From assembly GCA_964516295.1 (NCBI GenBank), contig CAZEYT010000035.1:1-30285 (forward strand): a stretch of 30,285 bases of DNA, given 5' to 3'. The notes beneath the pieces were generated by a model that had not been told where the DNA came from, made no database searches, and saw nothing but the letters and a program-made list of their open reading frames with translations. Positions 10,001 to 15,731 of this stretch are shown here, one piece after another (position 1 is the stretch's first letter; every line of letters begins with the position of its first letter). The DNA comes from CAZEYT01 sp964516295. GTDB taxonomy: Bacteria; Verrucomicrobiota; Verrucomicrobiia; Chthoniobacterales; Terrimicrobiaceae. A program made the translations under genes and the position numbers.

Positions 10001-10345
10001 CTCCACAAAGCTCAGGATCCCGGCTTCAACCTCTGCGCGATACTCGGCCTTTTGAATATCGGACTTGAGACGGCTCTGAAAATCCTCAAGGGCCTTCGTG
10101 GGATCGGCGAGGAAGAGGAGCCCGCGCTTATGGTAGTCGGCGACGATCTCGTCCACGTCGATTCCAACCAGAATACGAACCTTTGGAACCTGGGAGAGAT
10201 GCGGACGCAGGGCAAAATATCCAGAGGCGCGAAGGTAGCCGACCAGGGCATCAAAGCGCGCAATGTCGGGATTGTGATGGAAAACCCCCTCCAGCTTTGC
10301 AAACAGGGTATTGCTGCCGGTGTTGGTGAAAAAGCGGGTGGACAT
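7037..10345 (-). CDS. PLD-nuclease/SNF2 helicase fusion, defence-type
   Basis: Superfamily 2 helicase of the SNF2 class with an N-terminal phospholipase D-like (HKD) nuclease domain, 1102 aa. The PLD half-site is HAKIYIF at ~133 followed by GSSNLTSAGL at ~155. The acidic residue usual after HxK is not at its canonical place, as in other short PLD domains. Helicase motifs follow in order: GLGKT (motif I, ~283-288), DEAH (motif II, ~356), SATPLNN (motif III, ~397), and the C-terminal lobe ending in STEVLAEGVN and QRIGRVNRIG (motif VI, ~792). Residues after ~850 are a helical region of unknown role. The combination resembles SauUSI-type and other defence helicases and suggests ATP-driven DNA scanning with cutting. 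It is the first gene of the cluster. A GGAGAG sequence directly precedes the ATG at 10345. It is likely the restriction partner of the methyltransferase (inference). Confidence 0.87.
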   Translation of the reverse strand: MSTRFFTNTGSNTLFAKLEGVFHHNPDIARFDALVGYLRASGYFALRPHLSQVPKVRILVGIDVDEIVADYHKRGLLFLADPTKALEDFQSRLKSDIQKAEYRAEVEAGILSFVEDVVSGKLVIRAHPTKRLHAKIYIFLPSGWCEHKPGAVVTGSSNLTSAGLGVEEQSRNYEFNVLLHDYDDVKFASEEFEKLWAESVDVLPKAVLAVRDSTYLATTITPYELYFKLLAEYFGPAVDYDPNALSDLPDGFKRLSYQIDAVNNGYRLLEKHNGFFLSDVVGLGKTVIACLIARKFFFHNGFPDHRSHTLIICPPALEDNWRETKDRFRLDNCDIETNGSIHKVRNPQKYDLIIVDEAHKFRNDNAEAFDDLQRLCKSGTLRKLPDGSVAEKKVILVSATPLNNAPQDIRNQLALFQDLKRSTLTVGNLQHFFAQREREFRDAKKEPNVEAARRAVVAIYERIRTKVISEIVVRRTRTDLHDNEDYRRDLEEQSIHFPQIERPRHILYPLTPELESLYDRTVQMLTTGTPTSLTYNRYRALTFLRADLKKKYQNADRISQQLATIMRTLLVKRLDSSFFAFTASLRRFRDATRVMIEMFERGTIYIAPNLPVNQLILEDREEELVALIAEKQDADPTIEVCKPEDFSDELLHGLRKDFERVSPILADWEHVVASNQDPKFDLFLRRLREELLNREINREGKLVVFSESRETTDYLTKRLSIAGIDRVLTIDASNRSMRREEIRANFDANYSGKHRDDFEIIISTEVLAEGVNLHRANVIVNYDTPWNSTRLMQRIGRVNRIGSLAPRVFIYNFYPTSRVDDDIELRKKAIMKLQAFHSALGEDSQIYSTDEEVDTFGLFDKSPEETERDERLTLLMELRRFRAEHPEQFRRLAKLPARCRVGRSDASRARITVGFIRNAHRDAFYRIRPGTEPEEISFTEAAREFRATFVDEPAIALNPDHHAQVNAATAAFREAVVADSLAPLAVDVKQGPNEKRAREFVDGFLAFDFISDEERRLIRLTKLALARARYASLQREINKLHRDTKKVKVTPAVLADQLFGILREYKLEDMENQGVGTTEAIRRAETEPEIIITESFDHPPSA

Positions 10346-10377
10346 CTCTCCAAGCGTTGTCCTACTCGAAAAACAGA

Positions 10378-10396
10378 TAAAATTGACAGAATTTTA
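10378..10396. promoter_or_regulatory. Perfect inverted repeat upstream of the helicase gene
   Basis: TAAAATT (10378-10384) and AATTTTA (10390-10396) are perfect inverted copies separated by GACAG. The element lies 33 bases before the helicase start in an AT-rich stretch. It is a candidate operator for control of the defence cluster. No convincing -35/-10 pair could be assigned with it. Confidence 0.4.
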
Positions 10397-10661
10397 ACGG
10401 GGCGGGGTGGCGATTTTTAAAGCCTATTCCAACAGAACGAGAGCATCGGCGTGCACCGATGGAAGGAAGGACCTGCACCGACTGAAGCCCCCGCCTCACC
10501 GACCAAGCCATTGCCACACTCTCATCGAGGTCGCGAACTTCACCAGCTGAAATCCTCTCTCAAGCCAGCGGAACCATACCCTGACAACAACCGCAGGGCA
10601 GAGCTTCACTCATCGAAGCAGGGGGATCCACCAAGAGAAATCCCCTCATTCAGCAACCGAA

Positions 10662-10677
10662 GGTGGGTATTCCCACC
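10662..10677. repeat. Short hairpin GGTGGG-TATT-CCCACC
   Basis: A perfect 6-base inverted repeat with a 4-base loop in the non-coding boundary region. No T-tract follows directly, so it is not a classical terminator on either strand. Function unknown. Confidence 0.45.
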
Positions 10678-10795
10678 ATTGGATGGGTGACTTTCTTTTT
10701 CAGCAAGAGCCAGCAATCAACATTGGAGTCCTGCAAAAAATTTTTCATCTCCGACCGTGGAACATTTCACAAAGACGCTCCACATAGCGCAATCT

Positions 10796-10825
10796 CGGAC
10801 GGAATCGGACGGATCCGGACGGAAT
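10796..10825. repeat. Three tandem copies of a 10-base unit CGGACGGAWY
   Basis: CGGACGGAAT, CGGACGGATC and CGGACGGAAT follow each other without spacing. The last copy continues into TTT. The 12-base string GGACGGAATTTT (10817-10828) recurs as its reverse complement AAAATTCCGTCC at 11977-11988, so the motif occurs twice, in opposite orientation, around the small gene at 11200-11571. This suggests a dispersed intergenic repeat family. Confidence 0.6.
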
Positions 10826-10904
10826 TTTGTAAAAGTCCGAACTCCTCAAACACGACCTGTTGTAGTGAGGCGTTCAATAATCCGTCAAGCTAAACCTCTA
10901 GAAT

Positions 10905-10965
10905 ATGTCACAAATGGCTTTCGGAGAGTCACTTATGTAAATAGTAAGTCAAAATGACACAAATG
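10905..10965. repeat. Near-identical 12-base direct repeats in an AT-rich stretch
   Basis: ATGTCACAAATG (10905-10916) and ATGACACAAATG (10954-10965) differ at one base and start 49 bases apart. They lie in the most AT-rich part of the window. They could be regulator binding sites or a chance pair; no gene lies close enough to assign them. Confidence 0.35.
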
Positions 10966-11199
10966 TTCCACACAATATATAGTGGCACCGAAAACAATTT
11001 ACACCATGTGCAGTATTTTTTCTTGCGCTTCAAAGTCGGAACGTTTAGCTCTCCTAGTATCCCGGCTCGTCAAAAACGGAGATGAGCCAGAGAGGGATGT
11101 CAGACGCATGGGGGCGTCAGGGTAATCTTGGGAAACAGGGTCTCTGAACCGCCGAGCGACTGGCGTAGAAGAATCAGAAACGAAAGGATTGTTGACACA

Positions 11200-11571
11200 A
11201 TGTTGACGCCCAAGAGTCTGATGACACGATTGAAGAAGCAAGAAGCCGCATGGTCCGAGCTGGCGGCGTCTGACGAGTTTGCGGGGATGAGCCTCGCGGA
11301 CTTCCAGGCGCTGATCGCGCAGATCGAGGTGGCCCATAGCGAGAGCATCGAATCTGCCGCCCGCTTGCGGGGTGCCTTCCGGGCACGCCGCGTGGCGGAA
11401 GAGAAGGCGATGAAGATGTCTAAACGTCTTGCTTTGGCGATTAAGAGCCACCCCAACCACGGTGAAGATTCCCCGTTGATCCGCGCCAGCGGATTCAAAG
11501 CGGAATCAGAGTGGAGAAGTGGCCTGACCCGCCGAAATCGCGCATCGGACAAACCCGCGATGGAGGCCTGA
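11200..11571 (+). CDS. Small conserved-type coiled-coil protein of unknown function
   Basis: Protein of 123 aa from the ATG at 11200. The frame is open from an earlier ATG at 11128, but that extension (Arg-rich, low complexity) looks non-coding, and an AAAGGA element lies about 11 bases before 11200. The middle (~residues 10-85) is a predicted long charged helix with Ala/Glu/Lys-rich heptad-like spacing. The C-terminal pattern, a helix then HPNHGEDSPLIRASGF and ending SGLTRR, resembles small hypothetical proteins I recall from Verrucomicrobia and Planctomycetes. No enzymatic motif is seen. It stands alone between two non-coding stretches, and a perfect hairpin begins at its stop codon. Function unknown; I am fairly confident it is a real gene. 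Confidence 0.6.
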   Translation: MLTPKSLMTRLKKQEAAWSELAASDEFAGMSLADFQALIAQIEVAHSESIESAARLRGAFRARRVAEEKAMKMSKRLALAIKSHPNHGEDSPLIRASGFKAESEWRSGLTRRNRASDKPAMEA

Positions 11572-11598
11572 GGAACGCCTGCGTGAGCAGGCGTTCCT
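11571..11598 (+). terminator. Perfect 11-base-pair hairpin at the stop codon of the small gene
   Basis: AGGAACGCCTG (11571-11581) pairs perfectly with CAGGCGTTCCT (11588-11598) across a 6-base loop, CGTGAG. The stem starts at the last base of the TGA stop codon. There is no T-run afterwards, so it may be a factor-assisted terminator, an mRNA-stabilising hairpin or a REP-like palindromic repeat. Confidence 0.5.
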
Positions 11599-12022
11599 AT
11601 CAGACCAAAACCGGTCATTCCCCGGCGTGAATCGTGGATGATGAATCGCCGAGGGTGACCACAACACCAACATCAACCCACCCGGAGTGAGGGATAAGAC
11701 CCTCCTTCGGGTGGCCTTGTTTTGCATACACACGATGTGCCTGCATGACTGGAGAACGTATTTTTCCTGCACATGGAATCAAGAGAAACTTTGCGGCGAA
11801 GTTCCGGCACCGCAGTTTACAATCGCTCCTGCCGGCGCCGCTTGCGCTTGCTACATCTCTCTGCGGAAATCCAAAAAATCTGCGGTTAATATTCCCGCTC
11901 CTCTCGTTCGAGAGGACGAATTCCGCCCGAACGAAGCCCCTCCGGAGTCCACCACGCGCACCGGTCTGCTTGTCCCAAAATTCCGTCCATTCTGTCCACA
12001 ACCTCTCCAGCTTCGCCCTTGG
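11599..12022. other. Intergenic region with repeat remnants
   Basis: About 420 bases with no supportable gene; open frames here lack domains and ribosome binding sites. It contains AAAATTCCGTCC (11977-11988) followed by a second TTCTGTCCA unit, a 9-base near-tandem related to the repeat at 10796-10825. It also contains two related short strings, TCTGCGGAAATC and TCTGCGGTTAAT (about 11859-11890). These look like remnants of short dispersed repeats. The region lies downstream of both flanking genes, which converge on it. Confidence 0.45.
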
Positions 12023-12832
12023 TCAACTCCGGGTCTGCGGAGCGGTCAGGCCCCGGAGGATTTGCTCCATGATGCGAACGCGGAGGAAGCGGGGAGCGGT
12101 GTGGAGCGACCATGTCAGAAACTTTCCGACGGTTCCCGGCGTACAGGACATGCGTCTCCCGAGTGCCCCCAGAATCTCCCGCGCCACAGGCTCCGGGCAA
12201 TCGGAGAGTGTCATGGTCATTCCGGCGCGTTTGGCGAACCCGGTGGCGACCGGACCGGGCGCGGCGGCGAGAACATCCACGCCAAATGGCTTCAGTTCGC
12301 GATGGAGACCCTCGGCCAGACTCTGGACGTAGGCTTTGGTCGCCGCGTAATGGGACGATCCCGGTCCCCCTTGAAAGCCGAGGAGCGAGCCAAAGAGAAT
12401 CATTCCTCCACGCCCCCGTTTGACCAAACGGCGACCGAGTTCGTGAGCCAGAACCATCGTGGAACGTCCGTTGACCTCGATCATCGCGGTCTCGGTCTCC
12501 AGATCCGAGTCCAGGAAAGCCCCGGCCGCACCGAATCCCGCGGCGGAAATGAGGAGCCCGACATCTCGAGACTCCACCGCCGTCAGGACCGTCTGGAGAC
12601 CATCGGGCGTCGCCAGATCAGCAGGCACGGGAACAAACAGGCGTGACGATCGGGTGGAGAGTTCCTGCGCAAGGGCCTCCAGAGCCTCCCGATGGCGCGA
12701 TACCAGCAGGAGATCGAATCCGGCTGCCGCGAGTTCCAGCGCCAGCGCGCGGCCCAGGCCGGACGAGGCTCCGGTAACCAAGGCCCAGGGTCCATAACGA
12801 GAAAGAAAAGAGGTGGAAGAAGACGGCTTCAT
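12023..12832 (-). CDS. Short-chain dehydrogenase/reductase
   Basis: NAD(P)-dependent SDR-family oxidoreductase of 269 aa, the typical length of a classical SDR. The Rossmann cofactor motif T20-G-A-S-S-G25-L-G27 is intact, and R46 after the second strand suggests NADP preference. D72 (PADLA) would contact the adenine. The NNAG motif is replaced by SAAG (96-99). The catalytic tetrad N121, S149, Y162 and K166 is present. Substrate unknown. The frame extends upstream to 13297, but that part is antisense to the HxlR gene, so I take the ATG at 12832, which begins just before the first strand. The divergent HxlR-family regulator gene starts 69 bases away, and such pairs commonly form a regulator-target unit. 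Homologues of this shape are often annotated as oxidoreductases of the DltE/YqjQ kind, but I would not go further. Confidence 0.88.
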   Translation of the reverse strand: MKPSSSTSFLSRYGPWALVTGASSGLGRALALELAAAGFDLLLVSRHREALEALAQELSTRSSRLFVPVPADLATPDGLQTVLTAVESRDVGLLISAAGFGAAGAFLDSDLETETAMIEVNGRSTMVLAHELGRRLVKRGRGGMILFGSLLGFQGGPGSSHYAATKAYVQSLAEGLHRELKPFGVDVLAAAPGPVATGFAKRAGMTMTLSDCPEPVAREILGALGRRMSCTPGTVGKFLTWSLHTAPRFLRVRIMEQILRGLTAPQTRS

Positions 12833-12840
12833 TTGCTTGC

Positions 12841-12851
12841 ACTTTAAAAGT
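12841..12851. promoter_or_regulatory. Candidate operator ACTTTAAAAGT between SDR and HxlR genes
   Basis: A palindrome of two 5-base arms (ACTTT/AAAGT) around one base lies in the 69-base divergent gap, 9 bases before the SDR start. HxlR-family dimers bind such short AT-rich palindromes. This would let the regulator control the SDR gene and possibly itself. No further copies were found in the gap. Confidence 0.4.
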
Positions 12852-12901
12852 AATTTGGTTGTGCTTTGCAAGTCCTTTTCGTTGGATTTAGACTCTGACC
12901 C

Positions 12902-13276
12902 ATGCCTTCCGGAGAAAAAACTTTGCCGAGTCACTCCCGCCGGTCCCCCTGTCCCCTGGCGGCCGGTTTGGATATTTTTGGAGACCGATGGACGTTGTTG
13001 GTGATCCGGGATCTGTTTCTCGGTGCGGAGCGATTCAAGCAAATGAGTGCCTCCCCCGAGAAGATCCCGACGAACCTCCTGGCCGACCGCCTGCAACGAC
13101 TTCTCGTCAGCGGCATCGTGGAGCAAGTGGCAGCGGCCGATGGCACCAAACATCCCGCCTACCGTCTCACGAAGAAGGGCCGGGCGCTTCAACCCATTCT
13201 CGAAGCCATGCGCGATTGGGGCCTCAAGTGGGAAAAGGGAACACACATCCCCTCCCATCGACGCAAGGTCGCCTGA
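12902..13276 (+). CDS. HxlR-family winged-helix transcriptional regulator
   Basis: DNA-binding regulator of 124 aa, the normal size of HxlR/MarR-like proteins. The family's N-terminal Cys is present (C17, in SPCPLAAGLDIFGDRW), followed by WTLLVIRDLFLGAERFKQM, the IPTNLLADRLQRL recognition helix and a basic wing with AYRLTKKGRAL. A C-terminal dimerisation helix ends near WGLKWEKG. Members often sense aldehydes, quinones or oxidants, some through this Cys, and activate or repress a neighbouring oxidoreductase. The divergent SDR gene is the evident target. The ATG at 12902 fits the family's short N-terminus, although no strong Shine-Dalgarno precedes it. The family call is secure; the inducer is unknown. 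Confidence 0.92.
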   Translation: MPSGEKTLPSHSRRSPCPLAAGLDIFGDRWTLLVIRDLFLGAERFKQMSASPEKIPTNLLADRLQRLLVSGIVEQVAAADGTKHPAYRLTKKGRALQPILEAMRDWGLKWEKGTHIPSHRRKVA

Positions 13277-13517
13277 CTTTTCGATGGAAGGCGTCATACG
13301 CAGATGAGGTCAATACCGCCGTCCGCGTCAGCCAAACGCGCAAAGACATTCCATGGAGGCGAACGAGAACAAGCGACTGCACCGAGTCCGGTTTTTCGGG
13401 CAAGAGCTCTCCGGTGGAAAAAGCACGGCGAGACCATCGCAGGAGAATTGTCGCACCCTGTCGCGGGATGACCGTGTAGGTCTTGCCACAAGAGGCCGTG
13501 CGGGATAGGGAGCGGGG

Positions 13518-14093
13518 ATGAACGTTGTGGCGAATTGGATGCTGACGCGGTGGAACTGGCCGGGAGCAGCGGCCTTTTGCGGTGTGATTCTGCTGGTCCT
13601 GGCACCCGTGGTCTGGTCCGTGGCGGGAGCGGAGATTTTTTGGATCTACCTCCAGCTACCGCTCTACATGCTCCATCAGCTTGAAGAGCATGCCGGGGAT
13701 CGCTTTCGCCTGTTCGTCAATACACCCATCGGAGGCGGTCGCGAGGTGCTTTCGAAAAAGGCGACGTTTGTGATCAATTCCGTCGGCGTGTGGGGAGTTG
13801 ATCTGGCGGCACTTTATCTGGCGGTCTTTCTTTCACCCGGCTGGGGCCTCATGGCACTCTACCTGCCGCTCGTCAATGCCATCGGGCACATCGGACAGGC
13901 CGTAGCCATGCGCCGGTACAACCCCGGGTTGGTCAGTGCCGTCGTCGTTTTTCTTCCGCTGGCGGGCTTCGGAATTTGGTTTGTCTCGCGCGCTGCGGAG
14001 GTCACGATGGCCATGCAGCTCACGGGGTTCGGCGTGGCGGTGCTGGTTCATCTGGCGATTGTCGCCTGGGTGAAATCCCGGCTGAGGGCCTGA
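13518..14093 (+). CDS. HXXEE-domain membrane protein
   Basis: Integral membrane protein of 191 aa with about five hydrophobic segments (~17-37, 40-52, 85-108, 110-130, 135-185). The motif that names the family is at H53-Q-L-E56-E57, followed by HAGDRFRLF, and a second polar patch NAIGHIGQA lies later in the sequence. The conserved His and Glu within the membrane suggest a metal site or a hydrolase/desaturase-like activity, but no biochemical role is established. A GGAGCGGGG sequence directly before the ATG supports the start. The 240 bases between the HxlR stop and this start hold nothing I recognise, so it probably has its own promoter. It converges with the L,D-transpeptidase gene 7 bases away, with no terminator between them. 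Confidence 0.8.
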   Translation: MNVVANWMLTRWNWPGAAAFCGVILLVLAPVVWSVAGAEIFWIYLQLPLYMLHQLEEHAGDRFRLFVNTPIGGGREVLSKKATFVINSVGVWGVDLAALYLAVFLSPGWGLMALYLPLVNAIGHIGQAVAMRRYNPGLVSAVVVFLPLAGFGIWFVSRAAEVTMAMQLTGFGVAVLVHLAIVAWVKSRLRA

Positions 14094-14100
14094 CGGCGGC

Positions 14101-14847
14101 TCAACCGGGGTCGGGATACGCCCGAAGTGCTTGGGCGATTTCCCGGTAGAGCTCGCCGGTCCAAGCAGGAGCTCCGGGCGGAAGTTCATCCATTGAGCGC
14201 TTGCGAAAATCCACGGGAGCCAGGATGACCGTGATGTTCGACAGGCCGCTCCACGCCGCGAGAGCAAAAAGATCCTCGGCCGCGTCATCGCCTACCGCCA
14301 GACAACCGATGGACTGCGAGCCGCCATGGATCATGATGTCGCTGCCGGGCTCGGTGCGTCCTTCGGCCGCCGCGCGACGAAGATCGGCGGGATTCGGATA
14401 ATTGACCCGAAGTGAAACGTGAAACCGGCTGTTCGGATTGAGAAGTTCGATGCGATAAAGGCCCTCGGGAACCTGTCGGTCGCCTTCCCGAAGTTTCGGT
14501 CCGGGTCCTCCACTGGCCCCGAGAATCTCCATCCGCCGGATGAACCGAAACTTCCCGTCCGCATCCGTCGCATGGACCTCCAGGATCTTTTCATCCTTGA
14601 ACCCAAGCAGCGCCACGCGGGCCGGCGGAAACGCCACACCCGCCGCACGAAATGAAGGCCTCCACCGCCGCCGCGCTTTTTCGCCGAACTCGGCCAGTCG
14701 GTCGTCCACCGTCGCAGGCCCTCGGCGATCTGGAGTCGGTTCCGGTCGGATCAGCACCTCGCGGGCAATCCACACCGCGATGCCGGGCACCAGCAAAATC
14801 AAGATCCACCACCACGACCCAAGACCGCGTCGGCCGGATGATCTCAT
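14101..14847 (-). CDS. YafK-like L,D-transpeptidase, membrane-anchored
   Basis: Predicted murein L,D-transpeptidase (YkuD fold) of 248 aa. A single N-terminal membrane segment at ~11-28 (WWWILILLVPGIAVW) after basic residues would place the catalytic domain outside the cytoplasm. The active site is the HGGSQSIGCLAVGD segment with His at about 174 and the nucleophilic Cys at about 181. Upstream blocks PKLREGDRQVPEG and NPNSRFHVSLRVNYPN match the YafK subgroup, which in Escherichia coli (DpaA) detaches Braun lipoprotein from peptidoglycan. The start overlaps the OppC stop by 4 bases (ATGA), so the protein is made with the transporter permeases. This suggests a link between wall turnover and peptide transport. 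The fold is secure; transpeptidase versus amidase activity is open. Confidence 0.87.
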   Translation of the reverse strand: MRSSGRRGLGSWWWILILLVPGIAVWIAREVLIRPEPTPDRRGPATVDDRLAEFGEKARRRWRPSFRAAGVAFPPARVALLGFKDEKILEVHATDADGKFRFIRRMEILGASGGPGPKLREGDRQVPEGLYRIELLNPNSRFHVSLRVNYPNPADLRRAAAEGRTEPGSDIMIHGGSQSIGCLAVGDDAAEDLFALAAWSGLSNITVILAPVDFRKRSMDELPPGAPAWTGELYREIAQALRAYPDPG

Positions 14848-15731
14848 CGCGGATCGAACGCGTCCCGCAGCGCGTCACCCAGGAAATTCAACGCCAGCAA
14901 CGTCAACGCCATCGCCGCGGCGGGAAAAACAAGGAGCCACCAGAAACTCCGCACCGGATTGATCGCACTCGCCCCGTCCGCCAGCAACGATCCCCAGCTC
15001 GCCTGCGGGCTCTGGATTCCCAACCCCAGGAAACTCAAAAACGATTCGTCAATGATCACCGCGGGGATGGTCAGCGTGAGATAAATAAGCACGATTCCCG
15101 ACAGATTGGGCAGGAGGTGCTTCGTGAGAATGACGGCATGCGATTGACCGAGTGCCTGGGCGGCGGTGATGAACGTCCGGTTTTTCAATGCGAGCACCTG
15201 GCCGCGGACGATGCGGGCCATGGTCAGCCACTCGATGACGCCCAAGGTGACGATGAGAATGGCAATCCGCGACGACTGCACGAGCCACTCCCATTGCATC
15301 GCCGCTGCAAAGGACTGGAGCTGGGCGTTGAAGGCATTGATCGCAATCAGAATGAAAATAAGACGCGGCACGGAATAGAGAACGTCGACCACCCGCATCA
15401 TCACGGCATCGGTTTTCCCGCCCACATAACCGGCAATCAAACCCCAAGCCGTGCCGATAACAAGACTCACCAACGCACCACAGACACCGACGAGGAGCGA
15501 CACGCGGCCGCCGATGAGCACCCGATAAAAAACATCGCGTCCGTTCAGATCCGTTCCAAACGGATGTTCCCACGATGGCGGCGCGTGCTGGACAGGACTC
15601 GGATCCCCCAACGAAGCGGGCAAAAAGAACGGCCCGATCAAACAGGCCGAGAAGACGATCGCCAAAAGAATCGCCGAAAGAACGGCGGCGGGATTCCGCG
15701 CGAGTCGACGCCAAGCCCGGGGATCAGCCAT
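14844..15731 (-). CDS. Oligopeptide ABC transporter permease, OppC/DppC family
   Basis: Inner-membrane permease of 295 aa with the OppC architecture: an N-terminal membrane segment at ~15-37, the periplasmic PFGTDLNGRDVFYRVLIGGRVSL signature, then five more membrane segments. The cytoplasmic EAA-like loop that docks to the ATPase reads ITAAQALGQSHAVILTKHLLPN. It should pair with the OppB-like protein encoded just upstream to import peptides or related compounds. The start at 15731 overlaps the OppB reading frame by 8 bases. The stop overlaps the L,D-transpeptidase start by 4 bases. No substrate-binding protein or ATPase gene occurs in the window, so these must be encoded elsewhere or shared. 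Confidence 0.93.
   Translation of the reverse strand: MADPRAWRRLARNPAAVLSAILLAIVFSACLIGPFFLPASLGDPSPVQHAPPSWEHPFGTDLNGRDVFYRVLIGGRVSLLVGVCGALVSLVIGTAWGLIAGYVGGKTDAVMMRVVDVLYSVPRLIFILIAINAFNAQLQSFAAAMQWEWLVQSSRIAILIVTLGVIEWLTMARIVRGQVLALKNRTFITAAQALGQSHAVILTKHLLPNLSGIVLIYLTLTIPAVIIDESFLSFLGLGIQSPQASWGSLLADGASAINPVRSFWWLLVFPAAAMALTLLALNFLGDALRDAFDPR

Larger units (their letters stand above)
10397..11199. other. Non-coding, partly AT-rich boundary region
   Basis: About 800 bases without a credible gene. The short frame at 10451-10690 encodes a Pro/Ser/Arg-rich peptide with no ribosome binding site or recognisable domain, and I do not accept it. The stretch 10890-11010 is clearly richer in A+T than the rest of the window. 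The region holds a GGTGGG/CCCACC hairpin, a three-copy 10-base tandem repeat and a spaced direct repeat, listed separately. It separates the defence cluster from chromosomal-looking genes and may mark the edge of an acquired segment. No integrase, transposase or tRNA attachment site is seen. Confidence 0.5.

Noticed and set aside
589..10345. Canonical BREX, DISARM or type I restriction system
   Set aside because: PglZ, BrxC, DUF1998 (DrmB) and HsdS/HsdR components are all absent; only a methyltransferase and a different helicase are shared in kind.
7052..10420. Plus-strand open frame of over 1100 codons
   Set aside because: It lies opposite the SNF2 helicase, which shows all helicase motifs; the plus-strand translation has none and is a high-GC artefact.
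10451..10690. 79-codon open frame
   Set aside because: No ribosome binding site, low-complexity composition and no recognisable pattern.
10796..10825. CRISPR-like array
   Set aside because: The units are 10 bases with no spacers, and no cas gene is present in the window.
11687..12646. 319-codon plus-strand frame
   Set aside because: Most of it is antisense to the SDR gene, and the remainder covers repeat-like intergenic sequence.
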